Assembly: GCF_001270495.1 (NCBI RefSeq)
Contig: NZ_LGUR01000257.1
Location: 20,455 to 84,454 of the forward strand
Length of the DNA stretch: 64,000 bases
Source: Streptomyces viridochromogenes
Lineage (GTDB): Bacteria > Actinomycetota > Actinomycetes > Streptomycetales > Streptomycetaceae
Direction of reading: 5' to 3'
Numbering within the stretch: position 1 is the stretch's first letter; each line of letters begins with the position of its first letter. The position numbers and the translations under genes were made by a program. The notes under the pieces are model-generated. The model did not search any database, had not been told where the DNA came from, and saw only the letters and a program-made list of their open reading frames with translations. This document shows positions 18,001 through 27,082 of this stretch, in pieces.

Positions 18001-21000
18001 ACGTCGTACGGCAGGCCCTGCGCGCGGCGCACGTCCCGGCGGACACGATCTCGTACGTCGAGGCGCACGGCACCGGCACCAGGCTCGGGGACCCGGTGGA
18101 ACTGGAGGCGCTCGGCAGGGCGCTCGGCGAGGACACCCCACGCAGCGGTTTCTGCGCGGTCGGCTCGGTGAAGCCGAACATCGGGCATCTCGACAGCTGC
18201 GCCGGCATGGCCGGACTGATCAAGACGATCCTCATGCTGCGCCACCGCACCCTGGTGCCCACCCCGCACCTGACCAGCCCCAACCCCGAACTCGACCTGG
18301 ACGGCCCGTTGACCCTGGCCACCGAGCTGCGGCCCTGGGCGGTGCCGGACGGAGTGCCGCGCCGGGCCGGGGTGAGCGCGCTCGGAGTCGGCGGCACCAA
18401 CGCCCATGTGGTGCTCCAGGAGGCCCCGCCCGTGCCCCCCGCGGCCGAACCCCCGTTGCCCGTTCTCGTACCCGTGTCGGCCCGCGACACCGAGGCCCTG
18501 GGCGAGTTCACCGGCCGGCTTCGGGACCGGCTGCGGCAGCGTCCGGAGCTGTCGGCCGCCGACGTGGCCGCCACCCTCGCGCTCGGCAGACCGCACCGCG
18601 CGGCACGCGCCACGGCCGTCGGCCGAACGGCCGAGGAACTCGCGCGCGCCCTGGCCGAGCCACGCCCCGGGCCGGACGCTCCGCTCGGGCCGATCGCCTT
18701 CGCCTTCCCCGGCCAGGGCAGCGCACGCCGCGGGATGGCGAGCGGCCTGTACGCCGCGTATCCCGAGGCCCGGCGCATGCTTGAGCGGTGCGCGGAACTC
18801 TTCGCCGACGAGTTCCGCGGCGATCTGCTGCCGCTCCTGCTCGACGGAGCAGAGCCGGACGGTGCGCGGGTGTGGCCCACCGAGACCGCCCAGGCGGCGC
18901 TGTTCGCCCACCAGGCGGCACTCGCCGAGGTGTGGCGCGCCGCCGGTGTCCGCCCGGCGCTGCTGCTGGGACACAGCGTCGGCGAGTACGCGGCCCTGTC
19001 CGCGGCCGGAGCCATGACGTGGGAGGACGGGCTGCGGCTCACCGCCTGGCGCGGGCGGCTGATGCACCTGGCCTGTCCGCCCGGCGGCATGCTCGCCGTG
19101 CGCGCCGACCCGCACACCGCGCGGCGCGTCGCCCTGAGTGCGGGTGCCGAGGTGGCCGCGGTCAACGGCCCGAGCGCCCAGGTGATCACCGGTTCGCCGC
19201 AGGCCGTACGGGAGGCGGAGCGCCTGCTCGACCAGGAAGGGGTGCGGTGGCGGGAGCTACCGGTCGACCGGGCCTTCCACTCCGCCGACATCGAACCGGC
19301 GCTGAGCGAATTCCGCAGCCACGCCGAGAGAGTGACGTACCGTCCCCTGCACACCGCGGTGGTGACCACCGCCGACGGTGAGGTCCGCCGCGCGGGCTGG
19401 ACCGTGGACGCCGACCACCTGTGCCGGCAGGCACGGCAGCCGGTCCGCTTCGACCTGGCCATGGCCGCGGCCGCCGGGCAGGGGTGCGCGGACTTCGTGG
19501 AGACCGGGGCCGGGAGCACCCTCACCGGACTCGGCCGGCACTGTCTGCCCACCAGCCGCTGGCTGAGCGGGCAGGGTGAGGGCGGCCGGACCGAGCAGGT
19601 CCACGGCCTGCTGACCGCGCTGGGCTCGCTCTACCGCCGGGGCGCCGAGCTGGAGTGGCACCGGATCACCGGCCGGGCGGGCCGGGTGCCGCTGCCCGGC
19701 CATCCGCTGCGGCGGGTGCCGGTCACGCCCGGGGCCGGGCGGACGCCGGAGCGCGCCCCCGCCCCGGAGACGGGAGCGGCGGCGCCGCGTGAACTGCTCG
19801 ACGACATCGTCGAGTTGACGGCCGACAAGCTGGGTCTGCGGGCGGCGGACGTGGCACCCGACAGCTCGTTCTTCGCACTCGGCGCGGACTCGCTCTCCCT
19901 GATGGGCATGACGGCCGAGCTGGAACAGCGGCACGGCGCCCGTGTCCCGGTGCGGGAGCTGTTCGAATCGGTCGACACCCCGCGCAGGCTGGCCGAACGT
20001 CTGGCCCTGCTGCGGGGCGAGACACCGGAGCCGCAGGCCGCCGGCCCGAAGGAAAACACCGGCACGGTGGAACCGGCCACGGTGGCGCAGCCCTCGGAAG
20101 CCGCCGTGCCCCCGGAAGCCGCCGCGCCCTCGGAAGTCCACGGCCTGTTCGAGCAGCAACTCAGGCTGATGGAGAAGCTTTCCGAGCAGGTGTCCGAGGT
20201 GATCTCCCGCCAGCTCGACGTGCTCACGCCCGGGTCGGCGACAACGGCCGCCACCGGCCGGACCCCGGCCCCGGCCCCGGCCCTCGCGCCCACCCCGGTC
20301 CTGACCCGGCCACCGGCGCCGACGCCGCCCCCGCACGTCCTGCCGGCACCCACCGCGCCCGCCCCGGCCTCCGCCACCGGATGCGGACTCAGCCTCTACT
20401 TCTTCGGGGACTATCCCGACGACACGGCCCACGACAAGTACGGGCTCATCATGGAGGCGGCCGACTTCGCCGACCGTCACGGCTTTCACGCCCTGTGGTT
20501 CCCCGAGCGCCACTTCAACTCCTTCGGGGCGCTCTTCCCCAACCCCTCCGTGCTCGCCGCCGCACTCGCGGCGCGGACCAGCCGGGTGCGGCTGAACGCG
20601 GGTTCCGTCGTGCTGCCGCTGCACCATCCGGTGCGGGTCGCCGAGGAGTGGTCGGTCGTCGACAACATCTCGGGCGGCCGGGCCGGGATGTGTGTGGCGA
20701 GCGGCTGGCACGCCACGGACTTCGCGCTCGCGCCGGAGAACTTCGGCCGGCACCGCGAGGTGATGTACGAGCAGTTGGAGACCGTCCGGCAGCTGTGGTC
20801 CGGACAGCCGCTGCGGACGACCGCGGGCGACGGCGAGCCCGTCGACGTGCGGTTGCAGCCGCGTCCCGTACAGCGGCAGCTGCCCCTGTACGTGGCCGTG
20901 GTGGGCAACCCGGACAGCTACCGCCGGGCGGCCGCCGAGGACCTGGGCGTGGTCACCAACCTGATGACCCAGACCGTCGAGCAGCTCGCGGAGAACATCG

Positions 21001-24000
21001 CGCTGTACCGGCGCACCCGCGCCGAGCACGGCCTCGATCCGGCGGCCGGACGCGTCGTGGTCCTGGTCCACACCTACCTCGGCGACGACGCCGAGAGCGC
21101 GCGGGCCGAGGCGTACCGGCCGTTCGTGTCGTACCTGCGCTCCTCGCTCTCCCTCTTCGACCAGGTGACGAACAGCCTCGGTTTCCAGGTGGACCTGGAG
21201 AACACCCCGGAGGAGGACGTGGAGTTCCTGCTCGGGCGCGCCTACGAGCGCTACTGCGGGTCGCGCGCCCTGATCGGCGACGAGCACATCGCCGAGGAGA
21301 CGGTGCGGCGCCTCGTGGCCGCCGGAGCGGACGAGATCGCCTGCTTCGTGGACTTCGGCGTGCCGAGGGAGCGGGTCCTGGCCGCGCTGCCGGTGCTGGA
21401 GCGCGTCCACCGTCGTCTGCGGGACGAGCCGGGTGAGCCGGCCACCCCGGCGGCGCGGCGCGAGCCGCTGTCGCCCGCCCAGCGCCGCATCTGGTTCCTG
21501 GAACAACTGCACCCGGGCACGAGCATGTACCACGAGCCCAAGGCCATCCGGCTGGACGGCCCGCTGGACGTGGAGGCGCTGCGCCAGGCGCTGCAGAGCG
21601 TCGTCGACCGGCACGAGGCGCTGCGGACGGTCTTCCGGCAGCACGACGGCGTCCCGTACCGGGAGGTGCTCGACCGGGTGCGGCTCGACTGCTCCGTCGA
21701 CGACCACACCGGGGCCTCGGAGGAGGAGGCGCTACGGGCCGTCCTGGAGACCGAGGGACGGCGGATCCTCGACCTCGGCACCGGACCGCTGCTGCACGCC
21801 CGCGTGCTCCGGCTGTCGGCGGAGCGGCACCTGCTGTTCCTGCTGGCCCACCACATCGTCTTCGACTCCGCCTCGACGGCCGTACTGGCCCGGGACCTCG
21901 CCGCCTGCTACCGCGCCTGGCCGCACGGCGACCCGGCGCTGCCACCGCTCGCCGAACCACCCGGGTCCGACGGCCCGGACTCCGCCCCGGCCGGTGAGTC
22001 CCCGGCCGGTGAGTCCCTGGCCTTCTGGCGCCGCACACTGAGCGGGGCCCCCGAACTCGAACTCCCCACCGACCGGCCGCGTCCGCCGGTCAGGACCGGT
22101 GCGGGCGCGAGCCTGACCCACACGCTGGACGGCGAACTCGTCGGCACACTGCGCAAGTTCGCCGCCGAGCACCGTGCCACCCTCTTCATGACGCTGACGG
22201 CCGCCGTCGCGGCCGTGCTCGGCCGGTTCGCCGGACAGCGCGACCTGGTCGTCGGCACCGCGGTCGCCGCCCGTTCCACGGGCACCGAGGACCGGATCGG
22301 CCTCTACCTCGACACCGTGCCCCTGCGGCTGGACCTCGGCGGCGACCCGGACTTCCCGGCGCTGCTGCGCCGGGTGCGGGACAGCAGTACGGCGGCGTAC
22401 GAACACCGCGCCGTCCCCTTCGACGACCTGGTAGCCGCGGTCAACCCGCGGCGCGACGCGAGCCGTAACCCGCTGTTCCAGGTGATGGTGGAGTACGAGA
22501 ACGAGGGCCGGGTGGAATTCGACCCGCCGCGGCTCTCCGCCACCCTCCTGGACGTGCCGAGCGCCCGCGCCCCGTTCGACCTGAGCATCTATCTGACGCA
22601 TCATCAGCACGGCGTGCGGTTCATGGTGGAGTACGACACGGCGCTCTTCGACGAGAGCACCGTGGCCCGGCTCGTGGACTACGTGGAGCACGTGCTGCGC
22701 CGCGCCGTCGAGACGCCTGCCGGCCCGCTGAGCGAACTGACCGCGGTCACCGACGCCGACCGCGCGGCCCTGGCCCGGCTCGGCCACCTGGACGAGCCGC
22801 CACCCCGGGGCGAGGACACCCTGCACGGGCTGTTCCGCCGGCAGGCCCGCCGGACCCCGGACGCCGTCGCGCTGATACACGATCAGGGCCGGGTGACCTT
22901 CGCCGAGCTGGAGGCCCACGCCGACGGCGTCGCGCGGCGGCTGCGTGCCCGCGGCGCGGGCCGGGGCGAGCGCGTGGCCGTCCTGCTGCCCCGCGGCCCG
23001 GAGCTGGTCGCCTCCCTGCTCGGGGTGCTCACCAGCGGTGCCGCCTACCTGCCGCTCGACCCGACGCTGCCCAGCCCACGGCTCGCCGCACTGCTCGCGG
23101 ACGGCGCCCCGGCCCTGCTGCTGACGAGCGACGCCGCCCTCTCCCGCCATCCCGGAGTCGCGGGCCACCTGCCCGTACTGCTGACCGGCGAGGCGGACGA
23201 CACCCCCGTGGACGGCACCGCGGAGGGCGGGGCGGGGCCCGACGACCCCGCGTACTGCATCTACACGTCCGGCTCCACCGGGCACCCCAAGGGCGTCCTG
23301 GTGCCCCACCGGGGCCCGGCCAACCTCGTACGCCAGCACCTGCGGCGGCATCCGGCGCTGCGCACCCTTCAGTGGACGTCCCCGGCCTTCGACGTCAGCG
23401 TGCAGGAGATCTTCACCACGCTGGCCTCGGGAGCGGCCCTCGTCCTCATCGCCGACGAGGTGCGGCACGATCCGGCAGCCGTCGTGGCGGCGGTGCGCGC
23501 GCAGGGCGTGCAGCGGATGTTCATGCCCCGCACACCCCTGACGTACCTGATGGAGACCGCTCCCGAGATGCCGTCCCTGCGGGAGCTGTTCTCCGCCGGG
23601 GAGGAACTGCGGCTCACCGACGCGTTCCGGCGCTTCCTGGCCGCCCATCCGGAATGCGCCCTGCACAACCAGTACGGGCCCACGGAGACCTCCGTCATCG
23701 TCACCTCGCAGCGCGTCGACCCCGACGGCGACGACCGGCCGGCGATCGGCACTCCGGTGCCGGGCGCGCGGATTCTGCTGCTGGACCCGGACGGGCGGCA
23801 GGTGCCCGTGGGGGCCGTCGGGGAGATACACGTGGGCGGTGTCCCGGTGGCGTACGGGTATCACGCCCGGCCCGAGGAGACGGCCGACGTGTTCCGCACC
23901 GACGGTACGGGGGCGGTGCGCTACCGCACGGGCGACCTGGGGCGCTGGCGCCCCGACGGCGCCCTCGCCTACCACGGCCGCACCGACGACCAGGTCAAGA

Positions 24001-25913
24001 TCCGCGGACACCGGGTCGAACCCGCCGAGGTCCGCACCGCACTGACCGCGCTCCCCGGCGTCCGCGACGCGGCCGTCCTGCCCCGGCGCGACCGCCACGG
24101 CGAGTGGGAACTCGTCGCCTACGTGGTGCCCGTGACCGTCGAGGACGACGACCTCACGCCCCTGCGCACCGCACTGGCCGCGGAGCTCCCCGACCCCCTG
24201 GTACCACGCCGCTGGGTGCGCCTGGACCGCCTCCCGGTGAACGCGTCCGGCAAGCTGGACCGGCAGAGCCTGCCCGAACCCGCCGAGACCGGGGAACGGC
24301 CGACGGGCGCGGACCCCGCCACACCGCTGGAGAAGGCACTGCACGACCTGTGGTGCGAGGAACTCGGCCTGAGCCGGGCTCCGGTGACCCACTCCTTCTT
24401 CGAGCTGGGCGGTCACTCCCTGAGCGCGATCCGGCTGGTGAACCGCATGGCGTCGGAGCTGGACCGGGCCGTGTCCATGGCCGACTTCTTCCGCACCCCC
24501 ACGATCCGGGCCATCGCGGCACGGCTCGAACAGACCGGCGCGGCGACCGCGGACCCGCCTCCGCGGGCCGCCACCGCCACCGCCGGCGAGGCGCGGGCCA
24601 CGGTGCCGATGACCTCCGTCCAGCGCAGACTGTGGCGCCGCCACCACGAACGTGCCGACCCGGGCGTCTACAACGTCGCGCACCGCATCGACCTGCAAGG
24701 CGACCTGTCCACCGACGACCTCCGCGGCGCGCTCGCGGACCTCGTGGCACGCCATGACGCACTCCGCTGCAGGGCGGTGCTGCGCGGCGGCGAACACCTC
24801 CTGGAGGTGCTCGCCGGGGTCCCCGTGGAACTGCCCGTCAGCGACCTCTCCGACCTCTCCGAGCACGCCGGGGACGAGGACCACGTGGAGCGCTGGTGCA
24901 TGGAACACGCGACCCGCCCGTTCGCGATGGACCACGCCCCACTGTTCCGTTTCCGGCTGGCCCGGCTCGGTCCCGACCGCTGGACGCTGGTGACCGTCCT
25001 GCACCACGCGATCTGCGACGGCTGGTCCATGGGGATCGTCTGGCGCGAGGTGCAGGAGCTCTACAACGCCCGCCGCCGGGGCACCGGCAACCCGCTCCCG
25101 CCGCCGCCCGTTCAGTTCACCGACTGCGCCGTCGCGGAGCGCGGCCTCGACCACGCCCGCCGTGCCGAGCTGGAACGGTTCTGGCGCGCCGAACTCGAAG
25201 GAGTCCCCCTCACCCTCGACCTGCCCGCCGACCGTCCCCGGCCCCGGGCCCTGTCCGGCCGCGGAGCACTGCACACACGCACCGTCGAGGGCTCCCTGCC
25301 CGCGCGGATCGCGGAGACGGCCGGCCGGCTGGACGCCACGCCGTATGCCGTTCTCGCCGCGGGGTTCGCCGCCTGGGCCGCCCGGCGCAGCGGTCTGCGC
25401 ACCGACCTCGTGCTGGCCTCGTCCAGTGCCAACCGGCTCGATCCCGAACGCGCGGGCGTCGTAGGGCTGTTGGGCGACGCCGTCCTGCTGCGGGCCCGGA
25501 CGACCGGCGCGGACACCTTCGCCGACCTGGTCCGGCAGCTCGGCACGACCCTCTTCACGGCGCTCGACCACCAGGAGCTGCCGCTGACGGAGGTGGCCGA
25601 CCTGGTCGCGCCGGGAACCTCCGACGGCCTGTTCCCCGACGTCCTGTTCACCGTGGTCACCACCCCGCCTCCGGCCCTCGACCTGGACGCGGTGACGGCC
25701 ACCGTCCGCGGCCTGCCCACGGCAGGTGTGGCACGCAACGAGCTGTACGTCGTCCTGGCCCAGCAGGACGACGTCATGACGGTGACGTTCGAGTACTCAA
25801 CGGATCTGTTCGACCACTCGACCATCGAAGCCTGGGCCGAGGAGTACGTCCGACTGCTGGACGAGTCCGTACGGAACCCGCTGGGCCCGCTGGCGGATCT
25901 GCTCCACCGGTGA
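15036..25913 (+). CDS. Hybrid PKS-NRPS megasynthase (AL-ACP-KS-AT-ACP-LLM-C-A-PCP-C)
   Basis: One 3625-residue protein. Order: acyl/aryl-AMP ligase (about 25-565, LMLSSGSTGTPKA); carrier with Ser615; ketosynthase 700-1130 with C875, H1011, H1051; acyltransferase 1215-1510 with S1314 in GHSVGEY and a RAFHS motif suggesting malonyl-CoA; carrier with Ser1619; Pro/Ala linker; luciferase-like flavin monooxygenase 1783-2128; condensation domain 2145-2575 with HHIVFD at 2272-2277; adenylation domain 2591-3085; carrier with Ser3128; second condensation domain 3189-3620 with HHAICDG. There is no ketoreductase, dehydratase or thioesterase. The hand-read adenylation code (DVQFFAQVIK) resembles proline codes. 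A loaded acid, one malonate and one amino acid would be joined, oxidised by the monooxygenase and released by the last condensation domain. Codon 366 is TTA (16131-16133). The ATG has AGGAAGAGGA 5 nt upstream. Confidence 0.92.
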   Translation: MERVRGHALCRGPEPDRTGDDPPDAVAALLRAARADSGAAVVTVAADGTTTGQSYPELLDRARRLLAGLRERGLRAGDTVVLCGLPPAEFFPAFWAGVLGGAHPVAIAEPPLPGSPALQRLRDAHRLLGGPLVVSDAAGAAAVGRAAPGLRVEIARDCLNAPPADDHVEPEPGGTALLMLSSGSTGTPKAARLTHAGLADFAASSRRILDVRPDDTMVNWLPLDHSGAFLLYHLLAVFTGCTNVHAATELVVAEPLRWLDLLHEHRAQHGWAPTFAYQLVADALAVRQQGHWDLGGLKSLVCGGERIALPVLRRFLDATAPYGVQERHVVPAWGMAETVTAVTYGRLDRPGAVHRLLKSSLGGDLLRADEQTPDDDCVTFVASGAPAHGVTLRIVDESGDLMPAGRIGRLQVHSPARLTPGYVGDPEADAAAFPAGRDWLDTGDLAFLDGGQVVITGRRKDVIILNGHNVYCHEVEEAATAVDGIRQGEVAACGIPRPDQGTEELAVFFVSRGTDEDARIAGEVKAALFTRLRLTAAHVLPVPRDEFPRTPAGKVRRAELRDRLAAGGLSAQTGPARRSPADPDAVTRVVREELDAVLGRPADTDLPFYELGMTSVLIVRLRGRLEERLGIRVAQTALFEHPTVTALAAHLHGAGARAEEETHEPTPAGSTPADTNTDAHADSDARAGSVGGTDVGAADRRVAVVGLSLRFPGADSAERFWDNLRDGVVSVQVFGDEELAQAGLPPEQRRAPDLVPVAGVLDGVEEFDADFFGMSPRETELTHPAHRLFLECCHQALEEGGYEAARPGTRIGVFAGSGMNLYDHQQASESGSPYDGTDPATGMRRAIGQQPDFLATRVAYRLGLTGPAIGVQTACSTSLVAVHLAVQSLLSGEADLALAGAAAVHLPQRTGYRSHPGSILSPTGRCRAFDAEADGTVGGNGVAAVLLKRLDRALADGDTIHAVVLGSAVNNDGAEKVGFSAPGIPGQVDVVRQALRAAHVPADTISYVEAHGTGTRLGDPVELEALGRALGEDTPRSGFCAVGSVKPNIGHLDSCAGMAGLIKTILMLRHRTLVPTPHLTSPNPELDLDGPLTLATELRPWAVPDGVPRRAGVSALGVGGTNAHVVLQEAPPVPPAAEPPLPVLVPVSARDTEALGEFTGRLRDRLRQRPELSAADVAATLALGRPHRAARATAVGRTAEELARALAEPRPGPDAPLGPIAFAFPGQGSARRGMASGLYAAYPEARRMLERCAELFADEFRGDLLPLLLDGAEPDGARVWPTETAQAALFAHQAALAEVWRAAGVRPALLLGHSVGEYAALSAAGAMTWEDGLRLTAWRGRLMHLACPPGGMLAVRADPHTARRVALSAGAEVAAVNGPSAQVITGSPQAVREAERLLDQEGVRWRELPVDRAFHSADIEPALSEFRSHAERVTYRPLHTAVVTTADGEVRRAGWTVDADHLCRQARQPVRFDLAMAAAAGQGCADFVETGAGSTLTGLGRHCLPTSRWLSGQGEGGRTEQVHGLLTALGSLYRRGAELEWHRITGRAGRVPLPGHPLRRVPVTPGAGRTPERAPAPETGAAAPRELLDDIVELTADKLGLRAADVAPDSSFFALGADSLSLMGMTAELEQRHGARVPVRELFESVDTPRRLAERLALLRGETPEPQAAGPKENTGTVEPATVAQPSEAAVPPEAAAPSEVHGLFEQQLRLMEKLSEQVSEVISRQLDVLTPGSATTAATGRTPAPAPALAPTPVLTRPPAPTPPPHVLPAPTAPAPASATGCGLSLYFFGDYPDDTAHDKYGLIMEAADFADRHGFHALWFPERHFNSFGALFPNPSVLAAALAARTSRVRLNAGSVVLPLHHPVRVAEEWSVVDNISGGRAGMCVASGWHATDFALAPENFGRHREVMYEQLETVRQLWSGQPLRTTAGDGEPVDVRLQPRPVQRQLPLYVAVVGNPDSYRRAAAEDLGVVTNLMTQTVEQLAENIALYRRTRAEHGLDPAAGRVVVLVHTYLGDDAESARAEAYRPFVSYLRSSLSLFDQVTNSLGFQVDLENTPEEDVEFLLGRAYERYCGSRALIGDEHIAEETVRRLVAAGADEIACFVDFGVPRERVLAALPVLERVHRRLRDEPGEPATPAARREPLSPAQRRIWFLEQLHPGTSMYHEPKAIRLDGPLDVEALRQALQSVVDRHEALRTVFRQHDGVPYREVLDRVRLDCSVDDHTGASEEEALRAVLETEGRRILDLGTGPLLHARVLRLSAERHLLFLLAHHIVFDSASTAVLARDLAACYRAWPHGDPALPPLAEPPGSDGPDSAPAGESPAGESLAFWRRTLSGAPELELPTDRPRPPVRTGAGASLTHTLDGELVGTLRKFAAEHRATLFMTLTAAVAAVLGRFAGQRDLVVGTAVAARSTGTEDRIGLYLDTVPLRLDLGGDPDFPALLRRVRDSSTAAYEHRAVPFDDLVAAVNPRRDASRNPLFQVMVEYENEGRVEFDPPRLSATLLDVPSARAPFDLSIYLTHHQHGVRFMVEYDTALFDESTVARLVDYVEHVLRRAVETPAGPLSELTAVTDADRAALARLGHLDEPPPRGEDTLHGLFRRQARRTPDAVALIHDQGRVTFAELEAHADGVARRLRARGAGRGERVAVLLPRGPELVASLLGVLTSGAAYLPLDPTLPSPRLAALLADGAPALLLTSDAALSRHPGVAGHLPVLLTGEADDTPVDGTAEGGAGPDDPAYCIYTSGSTGHPKGVLVPHRGPANLVRQHLRRHPALRTLQWTSPAFDVSVQEIFTTLASGAALVLIADEVRHDPAAVVAAVRAQGVQRMFMPRTPLTYLMETAPEMPSLRELFSAGEELRLTDAFRRFLAAHPECALHNQYGPTETSVIVTSQRVDPDGDDRPAIGTPVPGARILLLDPDGRQVPVGAVGEIHVGGVPVAYGYHARPEETADVFRTDGTGAVRYRTGDLGRWRPDGALAYHGRTDDQVKIRGHRVEPAEVRTALTALPGVRDAAVLPRRDRHGEWELVAYVVPVTVEDDDLTPLRTALAAELPDPLVPRRWVRLDRLPVNASGKLDRQSLPEPAETGERPTGADPATPLEKALHDLWCEELGLSRAPVTHSFFELGGHSLSAIRLVNRMASELDRAVSMADFFRTPTIRAIAARLEQTGAATADPPPRAATATAGEARATVPMTSVQRRLWRRHHERADPGVYNVAHRIDLQGDLSTDDLRGALADLVARHDALRCRAVLRGGEHLLEVLAGVPVELPVSDLSDLSEHAGDEDHVERWCMEHATRPFAMDHAPLFRFRLARLGPDRWTLVTVLHHAICDGWSMGIVWREVQELYNARRRGTGNPLPPPPVQFTDCAVAERGLDHARRAELERFWRAELEGVPLTLDLPADRPRPRALSGRGALHTRTVEGSLPARIAETAGRLDATPYAVLAAGFAAWAARRSGLRTDLVLASSSANRLDPERAGVVGLLGDAVLLRARTTGADTFADLVRQLGTTLFTALDHQELPLTEVADLVAPGTSDGLFPDVLFTVVTTPPPALDLDAVTATVRGLPTAGVARNELYVVLAQQDDVMTVTFEYSTDLFDHSTIEAWAEEYVRLLDESVRNPLGPLADLLHR

Positions 25914-25923
25914 GAGACGGTGA

Positions 25924-25952
25924 AGGCCCGCACCCCGGGAGGGTGCGGGCCT
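25924..25952. terminator. Bidirectional terminator after the megasynthase
   Basis: A perfect 12-bp inverted repeat (25924-25935 and 25941-25952, loop 5 nt) followed by TTGTT begins 10 bp after the megasynthase stop. The leftward peptide-transporter operon converges on it from the other side. It marks the right boundary of the biosynthetic block. Confidence 0.85.
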
Positions 25953-26042
25953 TTGTTCCCCTGGAACCGGACGATCAGGGGCTCGGGTCAAGGGGCCGGC
26001 GAAAGTCCGTTCCGTGAGCCGCGGCTGACGAAAAGGGGTGTG

Positions 26043-27056
26043 TCAGGCGGCCGGCTCGGGGTCCTTGGCGAGACGCGGAGCCGACGCGACCTCGGCCGTC
26101 TCGGGGTAGTGGCACGCCGTGAGATGGCCGGGCTTGTTGCCCTCGACCTGGACCAGCGGCGGGGCCTCGGTCGCGCACTTCTCCGTCGCCTTCCAGCAGC
26201 GGGTGCGGAAGCGGCAGCCGGAGGGCGGGTTGATCGGGGACGGCACGTCGCCCTGGAGCCGGATGCGCTCACGGGGAGGCGTCTCGTCCACGGTCGCCTC
26301 GGGCACGGCGGACAGCAGCGCCCGGGTGTAGGGGTGGCGCGGGTTGCCGTACAGGTCGTCGCGGTCGGCTATCTCGACGATCTTGCCGAGGTACATCACC
26401 GCCACGCGCTGCGAGAAGTGCCGTACGACGGCCAGGTCGTGGGCGATGAACAGGAACGCGATGCCGAGTTCCTGCTGGACCTTCTGGAGCAGGGCGGAGA
26501 CCGGCTCGTCCGCGACGATCAGCTTCGGATCCAGCGCCAACGCCCGTGCCACGCCGATGCGCTGGCGCTGACCGCCGGAGAACTCGTGCGGGAAGCGGTT
26601 GTAGTGCTCCGGGTTGAGACCGACGATCTCCAGCAGCTCACGGACGCGCTTCTCGCGGCCGCCCGCCGGGTTGATGTCGTTGATCTCCATCGGGCCCGCG
26701 ATGATCTTGCCGACCGTGTGCCGCGGGTTCAGCGAGGCGTACGGGTCCTGGAAGATCATCTGGATCTCGGAGCGGACCGGCGCCAGGTCCTTGCGGCTGG
26801 CGTGCGTGATGTCCTTGCCCTGGTACGAGATCTTGCCGGCCGTGGGCTCCAGCAGGCGGGTGATCAGGCGCCCGGTCGTCGACTTGCCGCAACCCGACTC
26901 GCCGACCAGGCCGAGGCTCTCGCTCTCGTTGACCTGGAAGTCCAGGCCGTCGACGGCCTGGACGTGGCCGACCGTGCGGCGGATCGGGAACCCGCCCTTG
27001 ATCGGGAAGTGTTTGGTCAGCCCGGAGACGTCCAGGAGGGGAGTGGTGCTGCTCAT
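26043..27056 (-). CDS. Oligopeptide ABC transporter ATPase, OppF/DppF type, with internal deletion
   Basis: Last gene of the leftward importer operon, 337 residues. Walker [10 protein letters not shown], signature [15 protein letters not shown], switch His IAHD and the C-terminal Cys-containing [10 protein letters not shown] block are present. The Walker B strand reads [16 protein letters not shown]: compared with the paralogue at 37698-38759 ([18 protein letters not shown]), about 11 residues directly after SAL, including the D-loop Asp, are missing in frame. The two flanks join cleanly. Such a protein may fail to form the ATP sandwich dimer. The ATG at 27056 follows the upstream ATPase by 26 bp. 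Functional loss is an inference. Confidence 0.88.
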   Translation of the reverse strand: MSSTTPLLDVSGLTKHFPIKGGFPIRRTVGHVQAVDGLDFQVNESESLGLVGESGCGKSTTGRLITRLLEPTAGKISYQGKDITHASRKDLAPVRSEIQMIFQDPYASLNPRHTVGKIIAGPMEINDINPAGGREKRVRELLEIVGLNPEHYNRFPHEFSGGQRQRIGVARALALDPKLIVADEPVSALLQKVQQELGIAFLFIAHDLAVVRHFSQRVAVMYLGKIVEIADRDDLYGNPRHPYTRALLSAVPEATVDETPPRERIRLQGDVPSPINPPSGCRFRTRCWKATEKCATEAPPLVQVEGNKPGHLTACHYPETAEVASAPRLAKDPEPAA

Positions 27057-27082
27057 GGTGGTGAAATCCCGTCTCTTGTACG

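Noticed and set aside
21732..25571. 1279-codon open frame on the minus strand inside the megasynthase
   Set aside because: It is the third-position shadow of a GC-rich gene; composition is Gly/Arg/Val/His-rich and no domain is recognisable, whereas the plus strand has a full domain series.
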